Shown here in pieces: positions 7,443 to 13,352 of a DNA stretch of 13,352 nt (positions are counted from its first letter, which is position 1; each line of letters opens with the position of its first letter). The stretch covers positions 1-13,352 of the forward strand of contig CANQNI010000022.1 of assembly GCA_947625175.1 (NCBI GenBank), given 5' to 3'. Under the pieces are notes generated by a model. The model did no database searches, had not been told where the DNA came from, and saw only the letters and a program-made list of their open reading frames with translations. This DNA comes from an uncultured Eubacteriaceae bacterium. Its GTDB lineage: Bacteria; Bacillota; Clostridia; Eubacteriales; Eubacteriaceae. Position numbers and translations under genes: made by a program.

Positions 7443-8321
7443 ATGTTTGAAATAGTCAAAAGAGAAGATTTGGCTGACGATATTGTTTTACTTGACGTCA
7501 AAGCCCCTAGAATTGCTAAACATTGTCTTCCGGGTCAATTTGTAATTGTAGTTGAAAAAAATAATGCAGAAAGAATTCCATTAACAATTTGTGACTATAA
7601 TAGAGAAGAAGGAACTATTACTTTAGTAATCCAGGTAGTTGGAAGAGGCTCTTTAGGATTATCCAAATTAAAAAAGGGAGACTATCTGGAACATGTTGTT
7701 GGTCCATTAGGACAGCCTTCTGAATTAGTGAATTTAGAACCCGAAGAAAAAGAAAATTTAAACGTGCTTTTTGTTGCTGGAGGTCTTGGAGCAGCTCCAG
7801 TTTTTCCACAGGTTAAATATTGTAAAGAAAACGGTATTGATTGTGACGTTATAATTGGTGCTAGAACTAAAGATTTAATTATTTTAGAAGACGATATGAA
7901 AAAATATGCTAATAACGTCTATATTTGTACTGATGATGGATCATATGGCTTTAACGGAATGGTTACTGATTTAACAGAAGATCTTATTACTAATCAAGGT
8001 AAAGAATATAATCAGGCAGTTGTTATAGGACCAATGATCATGATGAAATTTGAAGCACAAAAAACCAAAGAACATAATATCCCAACAATAGTTTCAATGA
8101 ATCCTATAATGGTTGATGGAACTGGAATGTGTGGTGCTTGTCGTGTTATTGTTGGCGATGAAATAAAATTTGCCTGTGTTGATGGTCCTGAATTTGATGG
8201 ACATGCCATAGATTTTGATAATGCTATGAGAAGACAAACCCTATATAAAACTGAAGAGGGTCGTAAGATGCTCGAATTAGAAGAGGGTGATACTCACCAT
8301 GGTAATTGTGGTGTTTGCTAG
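7443..8321 (+). CDS. nfnA: NfnA-like FAD/NAD(P)-binding, [2Fe-2S] electron-transfer subunit
   Basis: The 292-residue protein belongs to the ferredoxin-NADP reductase alpha / dihydroorotate dehydrogenase electron-transfer family. RIPLTI (44-49) is the FAD-binding motif, GGLGAAP (113-119) the nucleotide-binding loop, and DGTGMCGAC (225-233) plus Cys245 supply the [2Fe-2S] ligands, including the aspartate that is characteristic of NfnA. With the next gene it would form NfnAB, which in known anaerobes couples NADH and reduced ferredoxin to NADP reduction by flavin-based electron bifurcation or confurcation. The same families are also annotated as sulfide dehydrogenase or as glutamate synthase small subunits, and sequence alone does not fully separate these. 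The protein ends with an unusual His/Cys tail, HHGNCGVC, holding a CxxC. GGGAGGAG close before the ATG supports the start. The next gene begins 15 bases downstream. Confidence 0.85.
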   Translation: MFEIVKREDLADDIVLLDVKAPRIAKHCLPGQFVIVVEKNNAERIPLTICDYNREEGTITLVIQVVGRGSLGLSKLKKGDYLEHVVGPLGQPSELVNLEPEEKENLNVLFVAGGLGAAPVFPQVKYCKENGIDCDVIIGARTKDLIILEDDMKKYANNVYICTDDGSYGFNGMVTDLTEDLITNQGKEYNQAVVIGPMIMMKFEAQKTKEHNIPTIVSMNPIMVDGTGMCGACRVIVGDEIKFACVDGPEFDGHAIDFDNAMRRQTLYKTEEGRKMLELEEGDTHHGNCGVC

Positions 8322-8336
8322 AAAAGGAATAAAATA

Positions 8337-9731
8337 ATGGCCGTAAATATGACACGGACACCAATGTCCGAACAAGATCCAAAAGTTAGAGCCACTAATT
8401 TTGATGAAGTTGCTTTGGGATATACTCCTGAAGAAGCCATTGCCGAAGCTTCAAGATGTCTTAACTGTAAAAAACCTTTATGCGTAAATGGTTGTCCAGT
8501 TAATATTAAAATTCCTCAGTTTATTCAAGAAGTAGCTAAAGGTAATTTCGAAGAAGCCTATAGAATTATTAATGAGGATTCTTCATTACCAGCTATTTGC
8601 GGGCGCGTTTGTCCACAAGAAAATCAGTGTGAAGGCGAATGCGTTTTAGGTAAAAGAGGAGATGCTATCGCAATTGGTCGTCTAGAAAGATTTATTGCTG
8701 ACTGGGCGATGGAAAATGATATCAAAGTTGAAACAGATATAAAGAAAAATAATAGGAAGGTTGCTGTTATAGGTGCAGGTCCAGCTGGGTTAACCTGTGC
8801 TGGAGATCTTGCCAGAATGGGTTATGATGTAACAATTTTTGAAGCTCTCCATTCTCCAGGTGGTGTTCTAGTGTATGGAATACCTGAATTTCGTCTTCCT
8901 AAAGAAGATGTTGTTTTAAAGGAAGTTGAAAAAGTAAAAGATCTTGGTGTTAAGATTGAAACTGATGTAGTAGCAGGTAGAGCAGTTTCTATTCCTGAAC
9001 TGGTTTATGATGAAGGATTTGAAGCAGTTTTCTTAGGAACTGGCGCCGGATTACCAAAGTTTATGGGAATTCCAGGAGAGTTAGCAAATGGTGTCTTATC
9101 AGCTAATGAATATTTAACCCGTAATAACTTAATGCATGCTTATAGTGATGGTGAAACACCGATTATTCATGGTAAAAAAACAGTAGTTATTGGTGGTGGA
9201 AATGTAGCTATGGACGCTGCTCGTACTGCTTTACGTCTAGGTTCTGATGTTACTATTGTTTATCGACGTAGTATGGAAGAATTACCTGCTAGAGCCGAAG
9301 AAGTTCATCATGCCCAAGAAGAAGGCGTTAAATTTGAGTTACTTACTAATCCTGTTGAAATTTTAGAAGATGAAAACGGCTGGGTTAAAGGAATTCGTTG
9401 TATTAAAATGGAACTTGGAGAACCAGATGAATCGGGTCGAAGAAGACCGGTTCCAATTGAAGGGTCAGAGTTTGATATTGATTGCGATACAGTTATTATG
9501 TCTTTGGGAACTAGCCCTAATCCATTAATCCCATCTACTACCGAAGGATTAGATATCAATCGTTGGCAATGTATCGTAGCTGATGAAGATGGTAAGACTT
9601 CCTTAGAAGGGGTATATGCAGGAGGAGATGCAGTAACGGGAGCTGCTACAGTAATACTTGCTATGGGAGCTGGAAAAAAAGCAGCTGCAGCAATTGATAA
9701 ATATTTAAATCCAAATGAAGCTTATGAATAG
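8337..9731 (+). CDS. nfnB: NfnB-like FAD/[4Fe-4S] subunit (GltD family)
   Basis: The 464-residue protein is a full-length member of the homotetrameric GltA/NfnB family. Two cysteine clusters near the N-terminus (Cys41, 44, 49, 53 and Cys88, 92, 98, 102) bind two [4Fe-4S] centres. GAGPAG (146-151) binds FAD, GGGNVAMDAAR (286-296) binds NADP(H), and GGDAVTGAATVI (429-440) is the C-terminal FAD motif. In NfnAB this subunit carries the bifurcating FAD and exchanges electrons with ferredoxin and NADP. No glutamate synthase large subunit lies nearby, and the directly preceding nfnA-like gene favours the NfnAB role. AAGGA eight bases before the ATG supports the start. The last codons overlap the next small gene by eight bases, which suggests translational coupling. 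Confidence 0.88.
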   Translation: MAVNMTRTPMSEQDPKVRATNFDEVALGYTPEEAIAEASRCLNCKKPLCVNGCPVNIKIPQFIQEVAKGNFEEAYRIINEDSSLPAICGRVCPQENQCEGECVLGKRGDAIAIGRLERFIADWAMENDIKVETDIKKNNRKVAVIGAGPAGLTCAGDLARMGYDVTIFEALHSPGGVLVYGIPEFRLPKEDVVLKEVEKVKDLGVKIETDVVAGRAVSIPELVYDEGFEAVFLGTGAGLPKFMGIPGELANGVLSANEYLTRNNLMHAYSDGETPIIHGKKTVVIGGGNVAMDAARTALRLGSDVTIVYRRSMEELPARAEEVHHAQEEGVKFELLTNPVEILEDENGWVKGIRCIKMELGEPDESGRRRPVPIEGSEFDIDCDTVIMSLGTSPNPLIPSTTEGLDINRWQCIVADEDGKTSLEGVYAGGDAVTGAATVILAMGAGKKAAAAIDKYLNPNEAYE

Positions 9732-9972
9732 GTTTCAAAAAGTAAATTTATTAAAGTCAACGAAAAGAGAATTCCAAGCTAGACTTAATGAACTGCTCAG
9801 GACTCCACCTCCAGTTGATCAACAGGATAGAATGGAATTTATTAATCGGAAAGATTCGTTGTCTCAGGCTATTCACTTTTGTAATTATTTAATAATTTTT
9901 TTAAAAAGAAATAATGATTTTAAGCCAGAAAATAATTCAATGTTAGAATTTATTGGCTTAGAAGATTTATAA
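9724..9972 (+). CDS. Uncharacterised 82-residue protein in the nfn-rubredoxin operon
   Basis: I do not recognise this protein. I take the ATG at 9724, which overlaps the end of nfnB by eight bases. An in-frame ATG at 9715 would add three residues. No clear ribosome binding site precedes either, so translation would depend on ribosomes finishing nfnB. The sequence is basic near the N-terminus, has a TPPPVDQQDR linker near residues 27-36, a predicted amphipathic or helical second half with a short hydrophobic patch (CNYLIIFL), and an acidic end. It has one Cys and no metal motif, and it looks cytoplasmic. Length, codon use like its neighbours and tight placement between nfnB and rubredoxin argue that it is real. 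An accessory or regulatory role for the redox enzymes is a guess from context. Confidence 0.6.
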   Translation: MNRFQKVNLLKSTKREFQARLNELLRTPPPVDQQDRMEFINRKDSLSQAIHFCNYLIIFLKRNNDFKPENNSMLEFIGLEDL

Positions 9973-9996
9973 ATAATTAATTAAGGAGATAAACAA

Positions 9997-10149
9997 ATGT
10001 ACGTATGTGATGTATGTGGATATGTTTACGATCCAGAAGTTGGCGATCCTTCTCAGAATATCGCACCAGGAACTCCGTTTGAAGATTTACCTGAAGATTG
10101 GGTTTGTCCAGAATGTGGAGCACCTAAGGATATGTTTAATCCAATGTAA
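9997..10149 (+). CDS. Rubredoxin
   Basis: The 50-residue protein is a complete rubredoxin, a small one-electron carrier with a single iron held by four cysteines. The ligands are Cys4 and Cys7 in CDVCGY and Cys37 and Cys40 in CPECGAPK, with the usual aromatic core residues Tyr9, Tyr11, Phe28 and Trp35 visible. It is small enough to be missed by gene finders with a length cut-off. A strong AAGGAG lies eight to nine bases before the ATG, so it is probably translated at a higher level than the weakly initiated gene before it. It is the last gene of the nfn operon, 24 bases after the small unknown gene, and is followed by a strong terminator. In anaerobes rubredoxin often feeds rubrerythrin, flavodiiron proteins or superoxide reductase; its partner here is not in the window. 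Confidence 0.96.
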   Translation: MYVCDVCGYVYDPEVGDPSQNIAPGTPFEDLPEDWVCPECGAPKDMFNPM

Positions 10150-10156
10150 ACATAAT

Positions 10157-10187
10157 GCCCTGTTTAAACCAAAACAGGGCTTTTTTT
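10157..10187 (+). terminator. Intrinsic terminator of the nfn-rubredoxin operon
   Basis: GCCCTGTTT (10157-10165) pairs with AAACAGGGC (10172-10180) around a six-base loop and is followed directly by seven Ts. The T-run touches the stop codon of the converging phospholipase-like gene. The minus-strand side lacks a good U-run, so it is mainly a plus-strand terminator. Confidence 0.88.
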
Positions 10188-11187
10188 AGTATTCTTTTAA
10201 AAGATGATTTTTAAAGTTATTATCGATGTATTTAATAGTCTGATCTTCTTTTGCATTTAGACCGGTTAAATAAGATTTATTTTCTAAAATTTTATCAACT
10301 GATTCAGTTGTTACTTGATCGTGTTGATATATTTCGAATAATTGTTTAATTTTATCTGCTGCAGAATCTACAGCTTTATAATAAAGCTCTGGATATGAAT
10401 CATAGAACTTTTCTCCATTAACAGGATGCATCCATTCTTGCTTATCAAGGTTTAAGATATCTCTTTCATTAGTAGAAAATGGATAGAGATATTGTGAAAT
10501 AACCAGATCGTTATCAAACACTTTTTCAATTTTGTTAGCTAGTTTTTTCTTTATTCCATTTTTATCAGGAAACTGACGCATAAATAATCTTGTACATTGG
10601 AGAGCTCTTTTAATTGTTTTTTTAGAGATTTCAGTTAAATAAACTTTATTAAGTAAATAAGCGTAAAAAGCTTCAAGAAATTTTAAAGTAAAAGGTTTTA
10701 CCTTAAATACTTTTTCAGGATGCATTTCAACTGATCTTTTATTATACGCATAATTCATCATGGCAGTGTCTAGAAGCATTTCATAATGTTTATGAAGTTT
10801 TTTACTTAAAATTATTTCTTGATTATCATCTGTATTACATCCAGTTCGATAAAAGATAAAAGGATGGGTTATTACATCAAGTTCATGATGGGTAAGAAAA
10901 CCCATAAGATAAGCTATAGTTATCTCTTTATATTCTTTATGTTCTTCGCCAAATAATAATCCATAATAGAAAAACTCGTTAATAAATTTTGTATGAACCA
11001 ATTTTCCGATTTTATTAGATAGTCTGGAGTCACTATATAAAATATTATAATAAAAGAAGTCAGGACCTTGGGACCCTAAACGATAGGCATCGTAATATTT
11101 GTTAATAACTTTTATAATCTCCGGATCATTAGCAATTTTTTTGTAGATTTCTCTGGAGCAGTTATAATGATTCAGAATGTCAGACAT
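10186..11187 (-). CDS. Zinc-dependent phospholipase C family protein
   Basis: I take the ATG at 11187, giving 333 residues beginning MSDILNHYN, because this matches the usual N-terminus of the family and GAGG lies five bases upstream. An open frame continues 47 codons further up, but that extension runs into the divergent neighbour. Candidate zinc ligands appear in the expected order: His7, Asp43 in GSQGPDFF, His65, the cluster GFLTHHELDVITHP (His100, His101, Asp104, His108), and HKHYEMLLD at about 132-140. Family members include secreted phospholipases, but this protein has no signal peptide with the chosen start and resembles the cytoplasmic, uncharacterised clostridial branch, so the true substrate is unknown. 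The C-terminal third is helical and Lys/Glu-rich. It converges on the nfn operon and diverges from the AMMECR1 gene. Confidence 0.8.
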   Translation of the reverse strand: MSDILNHYNCSREIYKKIANDPEIIKVINKYYDAYRLGSQGPDFFYYNILYSDSRLSNKIGKLVHTKFINEFFYYGLLFGEEHKEYKEITIAYLMGFLTHHELDVITHPFIFYRTGCNTDDNQEIILSKKLHKHYEMLLDTAMMNYAYNKRSVEMHPEKVFKVKPFTLKFLEAFYAYLLNKVYLTEISKKTIKRALQCTRLFMRQFPDKNGIKKKLANKIEKVFDNDLVISQYLYPFSTNERDILNLDKQEWMHPVNGEKFYDSYPELYYKAVDSAADKIKQLFEIYQHDQVTTESVDKILENKSYLTGLNAKEDQTIKYIDNNFKNHLLKEY

Positions 11188-11223
11188 AATAGCCTCAATT
11201 GTCTCAAAATTATCAAAATTAAT

Positions 11224-11238
11224 TATACTATGAGTATA
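11224..11238. repeat. Inverted repeat in the divergent 106-base promoter region
   Basis: TATACT (11224-11229) and AGTATA (11233-11238) are reverse complements separated by ATG. It sits midway between the divergent phospholipase-like and AMMECR1 genes (gap 11188-11293), overlapping a minus-strand TATAAT-like -10. It could be an operator for both genes, but such A/T-rich symmetry also arises by chance. Confidence 0.25.
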
Positions 11239-11293
11239 TTTAATTCGAATAGTATTTAATTTTATAGAGAAAGATATTATTAATAGGATCAAT

Positions 11294-12637
11294 ATGCAAT
11301 TAAAGGGAATAGTTTTTTTACCAGCCAATAATAATTTTAATGAAAGAAACGAGAGAGATTTAATTCTTAAACTTATTCAACAAAAACCAGAATCTTTTAT
11401 TTTTGTAATTCCAGAAGGTCATGTTTTCATAGATGCAGTAAGTATTGATTATTTAACTTCTATTGAGATTAATAATACTCAGTACCGGTTCGATTTAGGT
11501 TTTTTAGACGATTTAAATAAAGTTTTAATTAGAGATAAAATTCCTTCTATATTTATTAATCCTGAAAAACAAAAGGAATATAATCTAAATAGTTTTTGTC
11601 CTGATTATCTTCAAAAATTTATTGAATTGTTAAACAAGGTTTATAAAGATTTTAGAATCGCTATAGTTACTCCAGGGAATATTTCAAAAGGCGAGTTACT
11701 AGAAACTGGACACTGCATTAGAGAATCATTAGAGCGTTCTGAAAGTTCCAGTTTCATGATTGTATTTAGTAGTCTGCTAGATAATCCAGTTTATATGGAT
11801 TTGTTTAACAAAAGTGTTCAGGATGATAATTTCTTCGATTTTATAATGAAGAATCCAGAGCTGTCAGAACTGAGTCAGTATGATTCTCTATTAATTGGAA
11901 TAGGAGCTACTGATAAGTTAAAAACTCTGAGTCGAACTTTTAAAAAAGACAATAGTATAGCCTACTTATTAGAATTTCTCGTAGAGTCTATTGATCTTAA
12001 AGATAAAGATCATCCAGATTTTATTAATTCTTCTATTATAAGTAAATGGAAAGAAGACTATAAGCGTCAACAAGAAGTTCTTAGAGACAACGAAAGCATT
12101 TTACAAAAGATGGTCCGCGAGACTATAAAGCTTTGGTTAGATAAAGGAATAAGACTCAATTTTAGTACGTATAGTAAAGAAGAAATTAACGATGAATCTA
12201 TAAGGGAACGTTTATTTCGACAACGGACTGGTGTTTTTATTTCGATTCTTAAAAATAATACTGTTCGCGGATCAATGGGAACCGTAACTCCTGTTTGTCA
12301 AAACATTGGTGAAGAAATTATTAATAATGCCTTAGAAGCAGCTTTTTTTGATCCAGATTATATTCCTCTTAGTCAGGATGAATTAAATGACTGTACTTTT
12401 ATGGTTGATGTATTAAATCCAATGGAACAAATAGAAGATATTAGTGAGCTTAATCCAAAAGAATATGGAATTGTTCTGGAGAAAGGTTTTAAGCGTGGGG
12501 TGGTTTTACCTAATACTTTTGGCATAAATACAGTTGAGGAACAAATTACTTTAGCTAAAGAACGTGCTGGTATTGATGATCTTATCGATATTGAAACTCC
12601 AGTAATTATTAATAAATTTACTACAGAAACTTTTTAA
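11294..12637 (+). CDS. AMMECR1-domain protein with degenerate MEMO/LigB-like N-terminal domain (AmmeMemoRadiSam protein A type)
   Basis: The 447-residue protein has two parts. Residues about 265-447 form an AMMECR1 domain: VRGSMGTVTPVCQNI (324-338), EEIINNALEAAFFDP (340-354), VDVLNPMEQI (371-380), NPKEYGIVLEKGFKRG (387-402) and LPNTFGINTVEEQ (405-417) follow the family pattern, though the usual RGC(I/L)GT has Ser in place of Cys. Residues about 1-260 fit the class III extradiol dioxygenase (MEMO/LigB) fold in length and position but lack the histidine-rich metal motifs expected near the N-terminus (LPANNN and IPEGH stand where histidine motifs would be). In related bacteria this fusion accompanies a radical SAM protein, and the biochemical role is still poorly defined. 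No radical SAM gene is in the window. AGGA five bases before the ATG supports the start. The stop lies only about 20 bases before the first rRNA promoter, with no clear terminator. Confidence 0.82.
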   Translation: MQLKGIVFLPANNNFNERNERDLILKLIQQKPESFIFVIPEGHVFIDAVSIDYLTSIEINNTQYRFDLGFLDDLNKVLIRDKIPSIFINPEKQKEYNLNSFCPDYLQKFIELLNKVYKDFRIAIVTPGNISKGELLETGHCIRESLERSESSSFMIVFSSLLDNPVYMDLFNKSVQDDNFFDFIMKNPELSELSQYDSLLIGIGATDKLKTLSRTFKKDNSIAYLLEFLVESIDLKDKDHPDFINSSIISKWKEDYKRQQEVLRDNESILQKMVRETIKLWLDKGIRLNFSTYSKEEINDESIRERLFRQRTGVFISILKNNTVRGSMGTVTPVCQNIGEEIINNALEAAFFDPDYIPLSQDELNDCTFMVDVLNPMEQIEDISELNPKEYGIVLEKGFKRGVVLPNTFGINTVEEQITLAKERAGIDDLIDIETPVIINKFTTETF

Positions 12638-12657
12638 TAATTTTTTAAAAAAATCCC

Positions 12658-12686
12658 TTGACACAGTAATTTCGAGTTAGTATAAT
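12658..12686 (+). promoter_or_regulatory. rRNA promoter P1 (perfect consensus)
   Basis: TTGACA (12658-12663), exactly 17 bases, then TATAAT (12681-12686). An A/T tract just upstream (12638-12653) could act as an UP element. It drives the rRNA operon. Confidence 0.92.
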
Positions 12687-12690
12687 AAAT

Positions 12691-12728
12691 GAGCTTTCTT
12701 GAGGGAGGCATCTCCCTATTGAAAGCTC
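12691..12728 (+). promoter_or_regulatory. Structured hairpin at the 5' end of the P1 rRNA leader
   Basis: GAGCTTTC (12691-12698) pairs with GAAAGCTC (12721-12728), and inside it GGGAG (12703-12707) pairs with CTCCC (12712-12716) across a symmetric 4/4 internal loop, closed by a GCAT loop. It begins at or near the expected transcription start of P1. It may protect the 5' end or support early elongation. No U-run follows. Confidence 0.6.
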
Positions 12729-12730
12729 TG

Positions 12731-12753
12731 TTTTAACGCTATGAGCGTTAAAA
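12731..12753 (+). promoter_or_regulatory. Second leader hairpin between P1 and P2
   Basis: TTTTAACGCT (12731-12740) and AGCGTTAAAA (12744-12753) are perfect reverse complements around ATG. It follows the first hairpin after two bases, giving back-to-back structures upstream of P2. Only A-rich sequence follows, so it is not a terminator for the plus strand. Confidence 0.55.
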
Positions 12754-12786
12754 AATAAAGTTATTAAAAATATTTTAAAAAAGTTA

Positions 12787-12815
12787 TTGACAAAGCGATT
12801 TTGCTTTGTTATAAT
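12787..12815 (+). promoter_or_regulatory. rRNA promoter P2 (perfect consensus)
   Basis: TTGACA (12787-12792), 17 bases, then TATAAT (12810-12815), with an A/T-rich upstream tract. The spacer holds an inverted repeat, ACAAAGC / GCTTTGT around GATTTT, that reaches into both promoter elements. It is the proximal promoter, about 90 bases before 16S. Confidence 0.92.
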
Positions 12816-12822
12816 AACCTTA

Positions 12823-12836
12823 CGCTCGAGAGAGCG
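12823..12836 (+). promoter_or_regulatory. Small hairpin at the P2 transcription start
   Basis: CGCTC, a GAGA loop and GAGCG form a five-pair hairpin at the expected 5' end of the P2 transcript, parallel to the hairpin that opens the P1 transcript. Confidence 0.4.
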
Positions 12837-12859
12837 GCTAGATCTTAGATAAAGTAACA

Positions 12860-12870
12860 GCACTTTAAAC
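12860..12870 (+). promoter_or_regulatory. boxA-like rRNA antitermination site
   Basis: GCACTTTAAAC resembles the bacterial boxA element (TGCTCTTTAA type) where NusB/NusE load to keep polymerase elongating through rRNA. It lies about 40 bases before the mature 16S start, the usual place for it. Confidence 0.45.
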
Positions 12871-12911
12871 CATAAAACCGAAGATTAAAAGAGCCAAAAA
12901 AACTTAAAGAT

Positions 12912-13352
<441 letters not shown>

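Noticed and set aside
9308..9559. Minus-strand 83-codon frame inside nfnB, and similar antisense frames at 7618-7809 and 8012-8209
   Set aside because: Shadows of strongly conserved NfnA/NfnB coding sequence with no independent support.
11188..11328. Upstream ATG for the phospholipase C-like protein, adding 47 residues with a hydrophobic stretch that looks like a signal peptide
   Set aside because: It overlaps the start of the divergent AMMECR1 gene and the intergenic region, and MSDILNHY at 11187 matches the family start with a good ribosome binding site. The hydrophobic look comes from A/T-rich DNA.
12645..12863. Minus-strand 72-codon open frame over the rRNA promoters
   Set aside because: It lies on top of two perfect promoters and several hairpins, with no family likeness, so it is a chance frame.

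Overview
The window looks like a piece of chromosome from an AT-rich, probably anaerobic member of the Firmicutes (Bacillota). This rests on A/T-rich codon use and Bacillus/Clostridium-type ribosome binding sites, on gene families typical of anaerobes (an NfnAB-type flavoenzyme pair, rubredoxin, an AMMECR1/MEMO-type protein), and on the start of a Firmicutes-like 16S rRNA gene at the right edge. I do not place it more finely than phylum from the 441 visible bases of 16S.

Layout. (1) 1-3187, minus strand: a large secreted von Willebrand A (VWA) protein whose frame closes at 833. A second open frame without its own start (842-1) continues directly with DUF11-type repeats, so this is one surface-protein gene broken by a frameshift. 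Its upstream region carries a good sigma-A promoter, an 11-bp hairpin and a GC-rich palindrome. (2) 3761-5063, plus strand: an orphan, very acidic GcvH-like lipoyl-carrier protein followed by an alpha/beta-hydrolase with a TTG start, ending in a bidirectional terminator. (3) 5086-7304, minus strand: a membrane-anchored L,D-transpeptidase followed by a SRAP (HMCES/YedK) abasic-site-crosslinking protein, with a terminator-like hairpin between them. (4) 7443-10149, plus strand: an electron-transfer operon of NfnA-like and NfnB-like subunits, an unrecognised 82-residue protein, and a rubredoxin only 50 residues long, closed by a strong terminator. (5) 10186-11187, minus strand: a zinc-dependent phospholipase C family protein. 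It diverges from 11294-12637, plus strand, an AMMECR1 protein with a degenerate MEMO/LigB-like N-terminal domain. (6) 12638-13352: a ribosomal RNA promoter region with two perfect-consensus promoters in tandem, structured leaders and a boxA-like site, then the 5' third of 16S rRNA.

How it works together. Most of the window is ordinary housekeeping chromosome. The redox operon would balance ferredoxin, NADH and NADPH, with rubredoxin as a likely extra carrier. The cell-wall enzyme and the surface adhesin-like protein act outside the membrane. The two points I find most unusual are the frameshift at 833-842, which is best explained by loss of one copy of a 7-base tandem repeat (possible on/off switching, ordinary decay or a sequence error), and the uncharacterised small protein translationally coupled between nfnB and rubredoxin. 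I did not find a clear case for an entirely new multi-gene system.
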